Source: Engraulis encrasicolus
Taxonomy: Eukaryota > Chordata > Actinopteri > Clupeiformes > Engraulidae
Assembly: GCF_034702125.1 (NCBI RefSeq)
Contig: NC_085878.1
Location: 23,383,502-23,447,501, forward strand
Reading direction: 5' to 3'
Length of the DNA: 64,000 nt
How positions within the stretch are numbered: position 1 is the first letter of the stretch; each line of letters begins with the position of its first letter. This document shows, in pieces, positions 33,787 to 45,780 of the stretch. A program made the translations under genes and the position numbers. The notes below the pieces were generated by a model. It made no database searches, had not been told where the DNA came from, and worked only from the letters and a program-made list of their open reading frames with translations.

Positions 33787-36700
33787 TAGTTTTAGGCATG
33801 GGTGATATAACAGCAAATACCGTTAGGCGAGGAGTCTTTCTCCTGGCCGTGCTGTGGAACCCCTAGTATGCCATTGGGGTGCTGATGGATCTCTGCTAAC
33901 ATGAGGCCTACAGAGTGTTCACCTCTGGCACATGCCGTGGCCGGAAAGTGTGGAGACAGTGTTTGATGACCGTCTGGTTCGTCGGCCTTGAGCCAGTGGA
34001 ATTCCAACGTGACTTTCGGTTTTCAGTGTGTTCTCGGTGACACTGATGTAGGGGTATCCCCTGCCCTTTCGCCATCCCTCCATTCCACTAGAGGGCGCTG
34101 AGCCCAAAAGAGACTGTTTGCAATTTACTAGTGTACCCCCCTCCCTTTCTGTAAGCCACACTCGAAGCAACTATCTGCCTCTTCTGCCGTCTGCTCTCCT
34201 GCAGAACGGACCTGTGTGACCGCAGGCATAGAGACTGTGCACATAAAACTCTGAACATAGCTTTTATCTGATATTTAGGCCGAATACAGATAATCTAATG
34301 CTTAGTTCATCCCTACACAGCTGTAAGTTTATTTTCTTTGCAAAGTTCAATCAGAGACAACAGTGTCTTTGGTTTCTGTTGTTGGAAGGCAGTAGCCCAT
34401 TAATAAGTCGGTAGCCTGGACGTTCCTGCTCAAGACTTCATCCGGATTCATTTGTGAAACTTTGATGCATCAAGAGCTTCACGCCTAAAGCATCGCACGG
34501 CTGGACTGTGCGAGCAACCTTTCCCAAACCTTCCTGGATGGAGTCCTGTCTCGCTGGAGCGAGCATCGGACGCTTGGACCCCCGCAGACTGCGTGCGCTG
34601 CAGGGCACGCTCGTCCACAAACTCTGAGGATAACCACTCTCTCTCCTGAAGAGGCTGGAAGCCTTTCCATCATTCACAGTAGGCATATCTAGGCATTTTA
34701 CTCTACTGTCAGTTTAGATATGTTTTGAAGTAAGCTTAGCTGATTTTCATATACGTACATGTCTGATTCCCTTCTGTCTCCCCTTTTGTGTTTAGTTAGC
34801 AACCTGCTATCACTAACTTCCCCGGTGGTTTACTAAGTTCAACGTCTCATTCGAAACGATCGGAGTGTTTTCAAGCATTGTTTGGACACATATTGATGTT
34901 TGGAACGCTCCGTGAACCTCTCGAATGCGATTGTGCAGTTATTAAACCTCCGTGCGCGCGCCTGTTTGTTATTTTGTTCCTGTACAGCCTAAAGAGGCCC
35001 TGCCTTGATTAGCTAGCCATCTGTTAATCACCACAGCATAGGCTGTTTTACTGACACAGTCACCGCTTCTCTCTCTCTCTCTCTCTCTCTCTCCCTCTCT
35101 CTAGAGAATAATCACGCTTGTAGAAAGCCCAGGACATTCCCTGTGCCTCTCGGTACAATTTGAGTGTAGAACTTTCACTGCACTGTCCGCCAGACAGTCA
35201 TTAATTGTCCTGTGCTCTCTGCAAACTTTCTGAGCTCATGCTAGCTAACGCTAGCGGGCTTTGTGTACATTCCCATACCTAGACAATATTTCATCTACCT
35301 TCTATTACCTTGGACTAGGTAGCCACTAGCTACCATAACCTATTGTTCTGCCTGAACTTTCTGTTGCCAATGTTAGCTTGGCTTGACACAGGGAGTGGCC
35401 CAGACGTGTCCATGCCCCCAGACTGCTGCTTTGTCTACAGTTGACTTGCAACAGGAAGAAGTAACGAAGTAAAAAGAAGTGTAAGAGCTGGTGGTCTGCC
35501 ATCTCAGGACTGTTTGAATCATTGGTTGTCCTGGCTGGTCTCGCGTCACCACCAGCGCAGCTTAGAATGTGAAGTGGACGGTTGTGCACCTTTCCTTCGT
35601 AGATGCATCAGTGGGGTGTAGGCCATCCTCTGAAGTGGACTCTGATTTATTTATTTTTATTTTCTGGTCTTACTGTGATTTGTCATTGATTGCATGGTTT
35701 GCTTTCCTTTCTTCACAGCCATTTTGTGTGGCAATTACGCACGATCTGCTTATTTATTTTATTGGTTTTGGCATGTTGAACATGCATGGTGTGTTCCTAT
35801 CTTCCTTACCCGTGTGGTTACCCTCCTGTTTGCAGTGTCGCCTCGTATGCTTTACTATTTTGTTATTGTATTTTCTTTTCTTTTGGGTCTCTTTAGAAGC
35901 TGCCTGCCGTTCATTGTATGTGGCGATAGGAGGATAAGGGCATGTGACTGTGTAAGATTGTTAACAGAATACTGTAAATATTTCGCATGTTGCTAATAAT
36001 TTTAATGCATTTTTTGTAATGAAAATAAAAACAGATGTCTTTATGGAAAACACGTCTCCCTCCCCTGCAATGTGCGAACCTGTGGTGCCTTTGATGTTTC
36101 AAAAAGGGGTGACCTTGTCCTACGATTAACCCCCGTAGGTGGCGTAGTCGTGCTAAACAATCAACTTATATATTTAGAAATAATTCCGATGTCCACTCGG
36201 TTACACATATACATATTTAAGTTCCTTATCCACCGATCCTGAAGGTCTTACCTTCTGTGAAACAGATACATTTCACCATTGCTAGAGAGGGGCTTAAAGA
36301 CATATTATTAGACATAGAAAAGCTTGTAGTTTGTTACAGATACACGATGTCGACCAGATATGAAACTTTTCCATAAAGCTTTAGATAGATTAGAGAAACT
36401 GAATAGATGATTCCCAGATTAAATGTCACTTGTGATGAAGTGGCTATAGCCAGGCTAACTTGTTTTACCCTCCTACTCTTATCTCTATATTAGTGTGGTA
36501 GATCATCCACTAATAAGAACTAGAGATGTTGGTCAGAGCACTGAGGATGCAATCATTGTAAACAGAGCAGGTACTCCTCTGTTCAATAGGATATGGCATG
36601 AGTATGGCTTATTTTATAGCCCTGTGGTGCTTTATCTCCTTGTAATGATCTTGTGTAAATTACCTCATACCCACCGGTGCTCTGGCAAATGGAAGACTCA

Positions 36701-37655
36701 TTAAAAACATAAAACACGAACAAGCCAGTGTGCTAAAAATCGAACAGGGGGGATGCACGGTGCTGACAGGAGGATGGATGCAGAGTGAGTTTGCTGTTCC
36801 AGTGGCAACACACATGCTCTGCAAACACTCAGATAACGGCAGAGTTTAGGCTGAAGCTGATGATTCAACATTCCAACATTAATTAAGATCAGATATACTT
36901 TTCTCCCTTTTCTTGAAAAATATTCTCCACACACAGTGCATCATGCACACACAGGTACACGTACACATGCATGCACTCACGCACGCACCCATGCACACGC
37001 ATGCACGCACGCACGTGCGCGCGCTCACGCACGCACACACACACACACACACACAGTCAAGGGACACAAAAAAACCCTCCCTGTTAAATCGTTTCATGTC
37101 TGCCCGTGTAGTATGGTTAACATGGCTGGCTTTTGAAAGCAGAATCGATTTCAAGCGCAGTTAAGACAAGAAAAGTAATACATGATAATGAGTGACATAC
37201 ACATGAAAACATAAAGAAAACGCTTCAAACCAAATAAAAATGTACAGGACCCTGCATGGATGGAAGTGGCCTTGCACAACTGGGGTTTCTTTTTAGCGCT
37301 GCCAAGTCGTATTTAGATATTTTACTGTGATAAATTGCAGGCTTCTCACTCCGAGCATTAGTATTTCAAGCCAGCCCAGACACAGGGGAACTTTTATTTT
37401 GTGCATAGCATTGCATTGCATGACTCCTGTGTAGTCTCGTATGACCTGTGTGAGGGAGATAAAACAACAACCACACACACACACAAGCACACGAACACAA
37501 ACACGCACACACACACATACACACTTTAATAGCTAGCAAAAATACCTCAGAAATAGCAGATTTAAACACAGACAGAAAATCACGCTAGCAGGAATTCACT
37601 CATGTCTCAAACCTTGGGTGGATTGAGCATTCCTGTGGGGCTCGCACAACAAGTG
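33787..37655. other. Intronic/unclassified; no recognised exon
   Basis: Holds (CT)n (35069-35101), a T-rich block ending in AATGAAAATAAAAACAGA (about 36018-36035) that resembles a polyadenylated 3' end, a (CA)/(CG) patch (36940-37053) and CA (37473-37522). The block 34430-36120 has GC-rich and T-rich parts and could be an unrecognised repeat. I cannot classify it. Confidence 0.4.
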
Positions 37656-37659
<4 letters not shown>

Positions 37660-37734
<75 letters not shown>

Positions 37735-37770
37735 GTCCCTTGCACACTCTTTCACACACAGACACGCGCT

Positions 37771-37816
<46 letters not shown>
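37660..37816. repeat. Two (CA)n arrays
   Basis: CA runs at 37660-37731 and 37778-37816, separated by a 46-bp spacer containing GCGCTTGCGCGC. Confidence 0.97.
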
Positions 37817-37820
<4 letters not shown>

Positions 37821-38469
37821 ACAATCTATTGGAAGAAAAAAATTATTGTGTCTTTTATTCTGTTGAGTGATGTTCCTATTATTCTATCTCTTTATATGCA
37901 AAAAGCCTTATCTGTATGTCAGCGAGGTACCATTCTGTTTCAGGAACAAAAGGTTCCTGCCAGCTTTTGATAGCGCAGGCTTACATCTCTTTGAGACAAC
38001 AAAATACTTCACAAAGACAGAGACAAAGCACAGGTACACAAGGCAGCGCTGATATTTAATTCATGATAGTCACAGAAACACCTCTGGCTGCAAGAGGGAT
38101 TTCTGCTACCGGGTCCAAGATTTACCGTCACAACGTAATGAGGTAGTACTAGGTGATTGCTAGGTTGCAGGAGGGATTTAGGCTCCCAAAATACACACGC
38201 TCTCACCACCCATCTGCGACTTCAGTACACCTATTCATGCACACACTCACAGGGGTGTGACTGCAGGGCATTGCGCCTTTTTCCCCTCTTACATTTTTCA
38301 ATAAGCATTTTTCAAGGATTTACTCTGTAATATGGTTTATATATGGTATTGTAGTACAGTGTATCTGATATGATTATGGCATTATTTTGAATTGAAATTC
38401 TTTCCATTCGTAATTTCGTACAAGACTGCTGTACAGTACCAGCCTAACAGTAGGAATGCGTGTAATAGC

Positions 38470-39990
38470 CAGTGCTGGGAAAGTTACTTTGAAAAAGTAA
38501 CTAATTACAAGTACCAGTTACTTCTCCAAAAAGTAATTGCGTTAGTAACTATGTTACTTCACTATAAAAGTAACTAGTTACCAGGAAAAGTATTATGTGT
38601 GTTACTTTTTTTGTTGTTGCTTAAAATGTCAAAGAAACGAAAGAACAGTTAAATGGGGGTTTCATCCTTGTTCTGTGATGTTATTTTGGCTGTGATGTTA
38701 TTTTTGCTTAAGATACTATAAAATATCTTCATGACCTATTATCAATGGTGAATTCAGTTCACAACGTTTTTAGGGATGTGCTCATTTCTCTTTCACGAGA
38801 ATGATTTATTTTTTTGCAACAAGAGCCCTTAACAACTCCGACCACAGTGGATAGGGGAAACATGTTTTCAACCACATAGGCTACCTGGCGTTTTTTTGTT
38901 GAGCTCACTCGTGTCCTGAGAAATCAGGGTTGGCTTGCCTCTGTCTCCCTCTTCGACACAGCTGAAACTAGCTGCAAGGCCCGGGGCTTGGAGGTATGCC
39001 AGCTTGCGATGTTGAGAGGTGCGTGAAATTAGATTACGGACATAACTTTGTTTCCAAGGCACAGTATACTTTGGATATAAACATTATTGCATTTGACTGC
39101 AACTAGCATGAAATGATTCCGGTATTTACCGTTGGAACATGCAACCTCGCGGCTTTACTGCCGTTGTCTCTTCTATTCTTTATGCGCTCCCTTGTGAACT
39201 GTAGAATGACTTGTGTTTACGCGCGTGGGAGGAAGATAGCCGACACTCCGCCCACTTAACACTTTTAGCAAATCACGTTCAGCTATTTCGCTTGCAAAGT
39301 GTGAATGTGAGCATATTAAAAGCCGACTTGGTACAGATTTATGCGGCGTTGCCATTTGCTCCCTGATTTTGTCAGCAGCCAGTGCACACTGGCGCTGCAA
39401 TTCATAAAATTGTACCGCGTCACGTTACCTCCCGAGTAACGGGAACGGCGTTACAGTTACAGTATGGATTAAAAAATTAAGTAATTATTCCGTTACTCAA
39501 AATGAGGCTCCGTTGGAAATAGAGATGCACCGGATCCTGATTTTTAGGATCCTGCCGGATACTGGATCCACTGCTTACAGATAAGTACTGTAAGATCCTG
39601 CCAGATCCGGAACCGCATACCGGATCCTACGAAAGGGTTGAAACACATAGCCTACTTGCACATGTGGGCCCTTTTTATTACGCTGGCTCAAACTATTTTT
39701 TAAACTCATTGGCTTACTGCCACACTGCCTGCACTGGCCGCTTCCAAAGTTCTTTCACTCCATGCAGCAATTGGGGTTGTGAAAGACTGACTGAAAAACC
39801 TAGGCTAGAGATGCACCAGATCCTGATTTTTAGGTAACTGCCGGATATCGGATCCAGTGCTTAAGATCCTGCCGGATCCGGATCCTGTGAAAAACCCTAT
39901 TATCCTGCCGGATCCGGAACCGGATCTTGGATCCTGTGCATCTCTAGTAAGTAACGCCGTTATACTCTAACGCCATTACTCCCAGCACTG
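38470..39990. mobile_element. Non-autonomous hAT element, 1.52 kb, perfect 8-bp TSD, with nested element
   Basis: GTAATAGC lies on both sides (38462-38469, 39991-39998). Ends start CAGTGCTGGGA on both strands. Subterminal sequence is rich in AAGTAACT/GTTACTT repeats at the left and CGTTACTC/TAACGCC at the right, typical transposase-binding redundancy. No transposase frame. A second transposon-like unit with GGATCC-rich repeats occupies 39520-39946. Confidence 0.93.
39520..39946. mobile_element. Nested TAGAGATGCAC-ended element
   Basis: The left end TAGAGATGCACCGGATCC and the inverted right end TAGAGATGCACAGGATCC match at 17 of 18 positions. A third terminus-like copy (TAGAGATGCACCAGATCC) begins at 39806, so this may be two copies or an internal duplication. 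The interior repeats GATCCTGCCGGAT. The flanks show no clear duplication. Confidence 0.7.
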
Positions 39991-39998
39991 GTAATAGC

Positions 39999-41303
39999 AG
40001 ATTTAAAGTCAATGATACAAGGATACAAGTAAGGCCTACATACCATATAGGCCTACATACCATATGCGCCAGCCAACAAACATAAACTGTTTTGGGGCAC
40101 CTGGTGACTAAAGAACACCAGAGGGCTGACCTTTAAACATTTAAACTACAGTGGTTGTAGCAAGCTAGTTTTGCTAAGTTGCTGTGGTTGGGCTATTATC
40201 TTATTCTTCCATGCTCAGCCTCAGTGTGTGGTACCATGTAGTAATTCCAACAAGAAAGCTCATTCATTCTCACTTTCCAAACACATGCTGTAAGCATGCT
40301 CCGATTGAATGCATACAGAACACTCATCCACATACATGTTGAAGTTATCAGCACACAGAGTTGTGGTGATTGGTGTATTCTCTGCTGGTCCAACTGTGAA
40401 CTTCAAAAATAAGGAGTGCAGGGCAGCATGTCAGCAGTGCACATTGTCCACATGGATGCTCCCTTGCATCTCTCCTGATGAGGTGAAAGGCAGTGCAGCA
40501 GGCAGTGGGAGTGTGAGGATGCAGAGAGAGAAAGGGGAGGAGAGTGGAAGAGGAGAGAAAGTGTGTCTGTACAGGAGCCCAGACCAGTGACGTTTCACTG
40601 GGGTAACTCTCTCTGAATCCAGCTCCTGTCTCCTCCCCTCTTGGAGCCCCGCTGAGTGCATGGATGTGGTTCTGTCTCCGCCTCTGCTTTTACTATGTCA
40701 GCGTTTGCTTTTTGGCCGACTGAGATGCGAGAAAGCCTTCTCTCGTCAGTCTGATTGACATTCACAGACTCTGGAGCAGTGTGAAGTTTCGCCTCGTTGC
40801 TTTGCTCGCTCGAGGATTGTGCCATGGGAACGGAGCGGATTCGCTCCATGAGCAGTATCAGGCAACCAGAGACAGCACAGGGACCACACCTATGAATGCA
40901 AAGCCTGTTTGGGATCACATTATTATCTGAAGACATTATTTTGTGTTTGTTTATTTTCATTTAATGCATGCTACACTAAAATATGATCTATTGCTTTATG
41001 TATTGCACAACTGTATTCACCATCCTGCATTTCATGCAATATCACATAGAAGCATTACATTATTTTGCCTTGTCAATTTTACTCTCATTTGAATCAGTAG
41101 GTCTTATTATTATAATCACTTCCCTTCAGCAGATTATTTTCAAGAGCTGAGTGAAAGAGCTGTTCTTGATGAGGTGTATATTAGAGGTGTCCCATACACG
41201 TTTTCACATGCTCTCACAACCTCTCCAAGAGGTCTGTGTGGGAGCGGGACAGCGGCCACTACGGCACCCCAGAGGGCCATAAAGCACTATATGCATTTAG
41301 CAG

Positions 41304-41386
<83 letters not shown>

Positions 41387-42766
41387 GTCCCTCACTGGCA
41401 TAACACATCACCACAGAGATCATACTCATCACTTCTCCATTGAACAATGACTCCTATTCTCTGTGTTTAAATGTCCAGTCATTAAGTCTGGCTGCAGTAA
41501 TGGCCATACTGGAATCATCACTGGAGCTGCTATCTCCCTTTAGTTTAGTATGTATGTAACTCGGTTCCCACTCATTTCTCCTTGAGGCTGTTAGTGTAAT
41601 ATCTAATGATTCTGGTGTTAGTCACTGATGGGCAGGGAGTGTTGGTTCAGCTTTCTCATGCTGGGCACGTCCACAGTGTCTCTGGACTGACTCACCACCA
41701 CTGAAATGTGTGTGTGGGAAAGGGAAAGAGAAGAAGAGTAATAGAAAGTAGACCTAGTAAGTTTGAGCCAGTGTATGTGTCTGTGCCTGTGTCTTTCTGT
41801 AGGTCGGTGAGTCGGAGTGTGTGGGGTTTTTTGGAAGGTACATCAGGACACAAAACTGCTGTGTTGTTGTTCCCGTTGTTGATTTGTTGTTGTTGTCGTT
41901 GCTGTTTTAGCATCATTGCTAAACCATCTGAAGAATTGAGAGACTGAGCCCAGGTAAAACCTCCTTTCTGGGCTGCTGAAGCAATCACAGCGCAATCTGC
42001 TGCTCAGTCTCACCACTGTCCCAGGGATGAATAGAGGAAGTGGGGGAAGAGGAATAGGAGGGGGTGGATGGGTCTTCTTCTGGTGCTTCTCATTCAACGC
42101 TGCAGACTGGCTGTCTGTTTCAATAGAGCTGTGGTACTCAGACACGGCTCCCTGCCGTCCTGAAAAACTCTTTCAGGCTCAGGAGAGGAACTCTGGGGCT
42201 CCTCCTGCTCCCCTTCCTCCCTTCTCTTGGTGTCTGGAGGCTCACTTACAGCTTGGCGGCTCAGATTCGCTCCCAGGGGGTAGCCTCAGACACGCACAAT
42301 AGCCCCAGCATAATAAATACTCTCAAATCACCTACATAAACACCTCCCTCACCTCCCCTCCCCTCTTTCCCTTCTTCTCTCCTCTCCTCTTTTCCTTCCT
42401 CTTCCAACAGTACATCTTTCTGACAGGCCTGGTTGGATGAATGGAAGCCCACCTGATGGGTCTCTGAAATTAGGAAAGTAGGGAAGCCTTAAAATAGACA
42501 TGCTTTTTTCCAGGAGAGGTGAGGCTAGGCCCCTGATTGATGTCCAGGAAATTCTATATTTTAACAGCTCGTCTGCCCAGTCTGATTCTGGAATGCCAAG
42601 TCTGATTAGAATGGATTGTTCTCTCGGCCTCTTTCAAAGGCAAGATGAGACCCTGTCACAGACACAGGGCAGGCGCATTTGTCCAATAATTGGTTAATGT
42701 CACTTACATGTGTGTAGTTCAAGTGCGTGTCCATGAAGAGTCTCCAGCCACATTGTTACGCCCTCA
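39999..42766. other. Intronic sequence with one long (CT)n array
   Basis: The (CT)n array is at 41310-41383. The expected exon for the first half of the Ig domain ending at 42992 should lie upstream, but I could not recognise it here. Confidence 0.45.
41310..41383. repeat. (CT)n microsatellite, 74 bp
   Basis: Uninterrupted CT run. Confidence 0.97.
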
Positions 42767-42768
42767 AG

Positions 42769-42769
42769 G

Positions 42770-42857
<88 letters not shown>
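42769..42857 (+). repeat. (CT)n microsatellite doubling as polypyrimidine tract
   Basis: About 89 bp of CT with two small interruptions, ending 9 bp before the AG acceptor of the Ig exon at 42867. It fills the position of the 3' splice-site polypyrimidine tract. Confidence 0.9.
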
Positions 42858-42858
<1 letters not shown>

Positions 42859-42866
42859 ATCCCCAG

Positions 42867-42992
42867 GGTCCTTTGGCAGGATGCTGAGGGTCTTCACATA
42901 TAAGCCAGGCCTGGAGGATGTGGGTCTGTACTGCTGCATAGCCACCAAAGAGCTGGGCTCAGATTCGGGGAGCTCCGTGCTACAGCTCACAG
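42867..42992 (+). CDS. Immunoglobulin-domain exon (C-terminal half), ADAMTS-like protein
   Basis: Acceptor TATCCCCAG, donor ACAG|GTTAGT. The 126-bp exon has phase-1 introns on both sides, the usual phase for extracellular modules. It encodes SFGRMLRVFTYKPGLEDVG, then LYCCIATKELG and SSVLQLTG. This is the E-F-G part of an I-set/C2 Ig domain: the motif D-x-G-x-Y-x-C is present as DVGLYCC, with an extra Cys directly after the Tyr where most domains have Thr, Ser or another residue. The B-strand half should be on an upstream exon. It lies 13 kb downstream of the TSP1 exon on the same strand, as in the TSP1-then-Ig order of ADAMTSL1/ADAMTSL3. Confidence 0.82.
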
Positions 42993-43563
42993 GTTAGTTC
43001 CTCTTCCTCCACCTCTTTCAACGCAAATAACTGCACAGCATGAGTGTAAATCGTAATCATGTGGTTCTTCAGATGAGCGCCTTGACATGCTCCTTGGGAA
43101 AGTAATTCCAGACATCCAGGCCATCAAGAATGTGTAAACAAATAATTTGGCAGGAAAATTAACAACCCATTTCCTGCCTCCTGTATCCTTCGACTTGTGT
43201 CATATCAGACAAATTACCTTTTTTACCTCATGCAGGGATTGTGATTGAATCAAGCTGTCTGGAAAGCCTGCACCTTCCTCGTGAACTTACCTCATGCTCG
43301 CAGTAGCGGCCGGTGTCTGGGAAAACAGGCAGGGCAGAAATTTTGGCGATCAAGTCCATAATAATTAAATCAATACGGTATCATTTACGAGTTGCATTGC
43401 GTGTGTAGGCAAGACAGGAAAGCGTTTACCCTCAGTGTTTGGTGTGTTAGTAAAACTCCACCTCCCGTGATAGGCCTACACCGCACTTATCAGGCATGTG
43501 CGTAATCTGTACAACTTCTGCTCTGTAGAAAGCTGTTTTTGACAGTTCTCTCCACGCACAACA
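42993..43563. other. Intron, nothing recognised
   Basis: Unique sequence between the Ig exon donor and the palindromic-arm transposon. Confidence 0.5.
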
Positions 43564-44340
43564 TGATCTCCAAAAATTCCGTGCTCCTGGACACGGATGT
43601 TAAGGACACGAAATCCGTGTCCAGGAGCACGGATTTTGCCAAAATTCCGTGCTCCTGGACATGGAATTGTTTTCCGTGTTCCTGGACACGGAATTGTTTT
43701 CCGTGATGGACACACAGAAGTGCTCTCTTTATACTCCCACAGCTCTATGTTTCCACAGTCTTTGACCTCAGTCAAATATTTTTTCTCAAAAAAAAAATTC
43801 TTACTGACAGGTTAGGGTTAGGAATTGTTTTGGTCTGGGCACAGCTAGTATTCTTTCATTCATTATATGAATTTGATAGCCTATCAACCAACTGGAAAAG
43901 GTATTTCTCAAAAATATGTCTTTAATGACAGGTTAAAGGTGAGGTTGCAGGTTAACCATTTTAAGAAAATGATGAATTATGATATCACGTTGGGGGTTCC
44001 GCAGGCTCATAGGAGTCTATGTAGAACCTTAGAATCCTGGGGCAGTTCCCCCAACGTGATGTCATACCTGCAACCCCACCTTTAAGGTTAGGGAATGTTT
44101 TGGTCAGGGCACAACTTCAATTGCTATAGCATTATTTTGCTTAGGATTAGCATTTGGTATGTATTTTCTAATGATAGAGTTAACACAGTGCTGTGAGTAT
44201 ATGGAAAGCACTTCCGTGTGCCCATCACGGAAAACAATTCCGTGTCCAGGAGCACGGAATTTTGGCAAAATCAGTGCTCCTGGACACAGATTTTGTGTCC
44301 TTAACATCCGTGTCCAGGAGCACAGAATTTTTGGAGATCA
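43564..44340. mobile_element. DNA transposon with about 150-170 bp inverted arms, 777 bp
   Basis: Ends TGATCTCCAAAAATTC / GAATTTTTGGAGATCA. The arms are built from repeated palindromic units around TCCGTG...CTGGACACGGA (the left arm has at least four, the right at least three), so each arm also folds on itself. No clear target duplication outside the ends. The interior carries a direct duplication of a GACAGGTTAGGGTTAGG-type segment, one copy of which was hit by another element (43937-44091). Non-autonomous. Confidence 0.75.
43937..44091. mobile_element. TTAA-flanked MITE nested in the 43564 element, 155 bp
   Basis: TTAA at 43933-43936 and 44092-44095. Inverted ends AGGTGAGGTTGCAG / CTGCAACCCCACCT differ at one position. 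Further pairing (CACGTTGGGGG / CCCCCAACGTG) makes it palindromic. TTAA duplication fits piggyBac-type insertion. The neighbouring paralogous segment at 43808 lacks the insert. Confidence 0.8.
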
Positions 44341-45403
44341 GGCTGCCACGCAGCTAGTTCTCTTGCTCGTTTAAGCAGAGCGACTGCACACATGTTAAGA
44401 AATTACAAGAAAAATGCTTTGTCTGCTCGCGGAGTTGGAATTTGTGACAAGCAACACAACAAGAATATGCACTCCACGCAACCGGACAGCACGCACAATA
44501 TGGAAAAGGCTAGCACAGCATCGTAGCCTTTGCCAAAGCAGAGCAAAACTCCTCGTGTGCAAACATACTCATTTGAAATGTAGAAGCATTTTTGTAAACC
44601 AACATGCGAAACAAACTGTCCTCAAGTAGGCTACTACAGTACAAGCTGACTGATCTCGCCTTCACCGTTCGTACATTGGGCTACAGTGACAAATGATGCA
44701 ACCAAATCAACAAGCCCTGCAACACTATTCAATTCAGTCAGTAGTCCCCTTGCTGCCGGTTCAAAGGCACCACAGAACCAAATGCCATCAATACCGGGAA
44801 AAGACGTGCCTATTTTCGAAACGAGTAGCCATTGTTAAAACTTAACAGGGGAATTGTGCATTCAGCCACTGAAGCTCACTATCCGACAGACTCGCTCCTG
44901 TTCTACACTGCTAGGCAGGACCGTGCAGGTGTATTTTTTTAGCTAGTTTTCGGGGACACAGCAGACAATAGGGAGCATAAAAGAAGCTTTAAACACCATC
45001 CCAAGCTCAATAAGCTAAGATATTTCATTAAATAACTTCCAGTTTCCCTATTTTACAAAGACTTTGTTCATAATCCCTCACGCTTTGTTTAAACTATGTA
45101 GTAAGCCCAACACAGCTTCTCAGAGAACGTCGTCAGCTAGTCGGCTAGTCTTGGGTGTAGCAGCAGCAGACTTTACGAAGCGACACATTTGCTTGCTGTC
45201 TCAACATTGCAAGCCCACATATTTCATTAAATAACAGACAGTTACCCATTATGCAAAGACTTCAGTCATAACATATACATATATATACAACACATATACA
45301 AACTGTACCTTCCCCAAATGTGAATCCTTAACCAGCCAATCCTTCGTCAAATCCGACATGGTTATCCGTTTAATCCAACAATTTTGTAAGGGAAATTTGC
45401 GGC
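44341..45403. other. Intron, nothing recognised
   Basis: Unique sequence. Short repeated phrases AAGCCCACATATTTCATTAAATAACA and TAAGATATTTCATTAAATAACT lie 200 bp apart (about 45017 and 45211), suggesting an old local duplication. Confidence 0.45.
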
Positions 45404-45411
45404 AATGAAGT

Positions 45412-45772
45412 GGTAACACTTTATAATAATGTTCCTTAGTAAAGACTCAGTAAATAATTAACTAATGATGAATAAAACATTAACAAATGTTTTTATTATT
45501 AACTAAGCTTTATTAATGCTTTATAAAATGTCTACAAATGATATCTGCAAGATTTTACACACCTTATAACAGAGTATTTTATTCATTTACAAGCAACTTG
45601 TAAATGTTTGATAAATATAAAATATTAACATAGCATTTCCTAGTCATTTACAAGCATTTGTTTACATTTCCTAGTCATTTACAAACGTTTGTTAATGTTT
45701 TGTTCATCAATAGTTAATTATTTATTAAGTCTTTATAATGCTTTTTTGCATCCATTATTCTAAAGTGTTACC
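45412..45772. mobile_element. MITE with perfect 8-bp TSD, 361 bp
   Basis: AATGAAGT on both sides (45404-45411, 45773-45780). Inverted ends GGTAACACTTTATAATAATG and GGTAACACTTTAGAATAATG (19 of 20). The interior is AT-rich with repeated CATTTACAARC phrases. GGTAACACTTTA termini are widespread in fish genomes (recalled, not checked). The 8-bp duplication points to hAT-type insertion. Confidence 0.92.
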
Positions 45773-45780
45773 AATGAAGT

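Noticed and set aside
34438..34686. GC-rich overlapping minus-strand frames
   Set aside because: No domain. They arise from a stop-poor GC-rich patch.
35569..35996. Overlapping frames rich in Phe, Leu and Val that look like a membrane protein
   Set aside because: T-rich DNA yields hydrophobic residues by composition. No start context, no homology recognised.
40595..40960. 121-codon minus-strand frame
   Set aside because: No recognisable domain, no repeat homologue here, and low evidence of coding bias. Likely chance.
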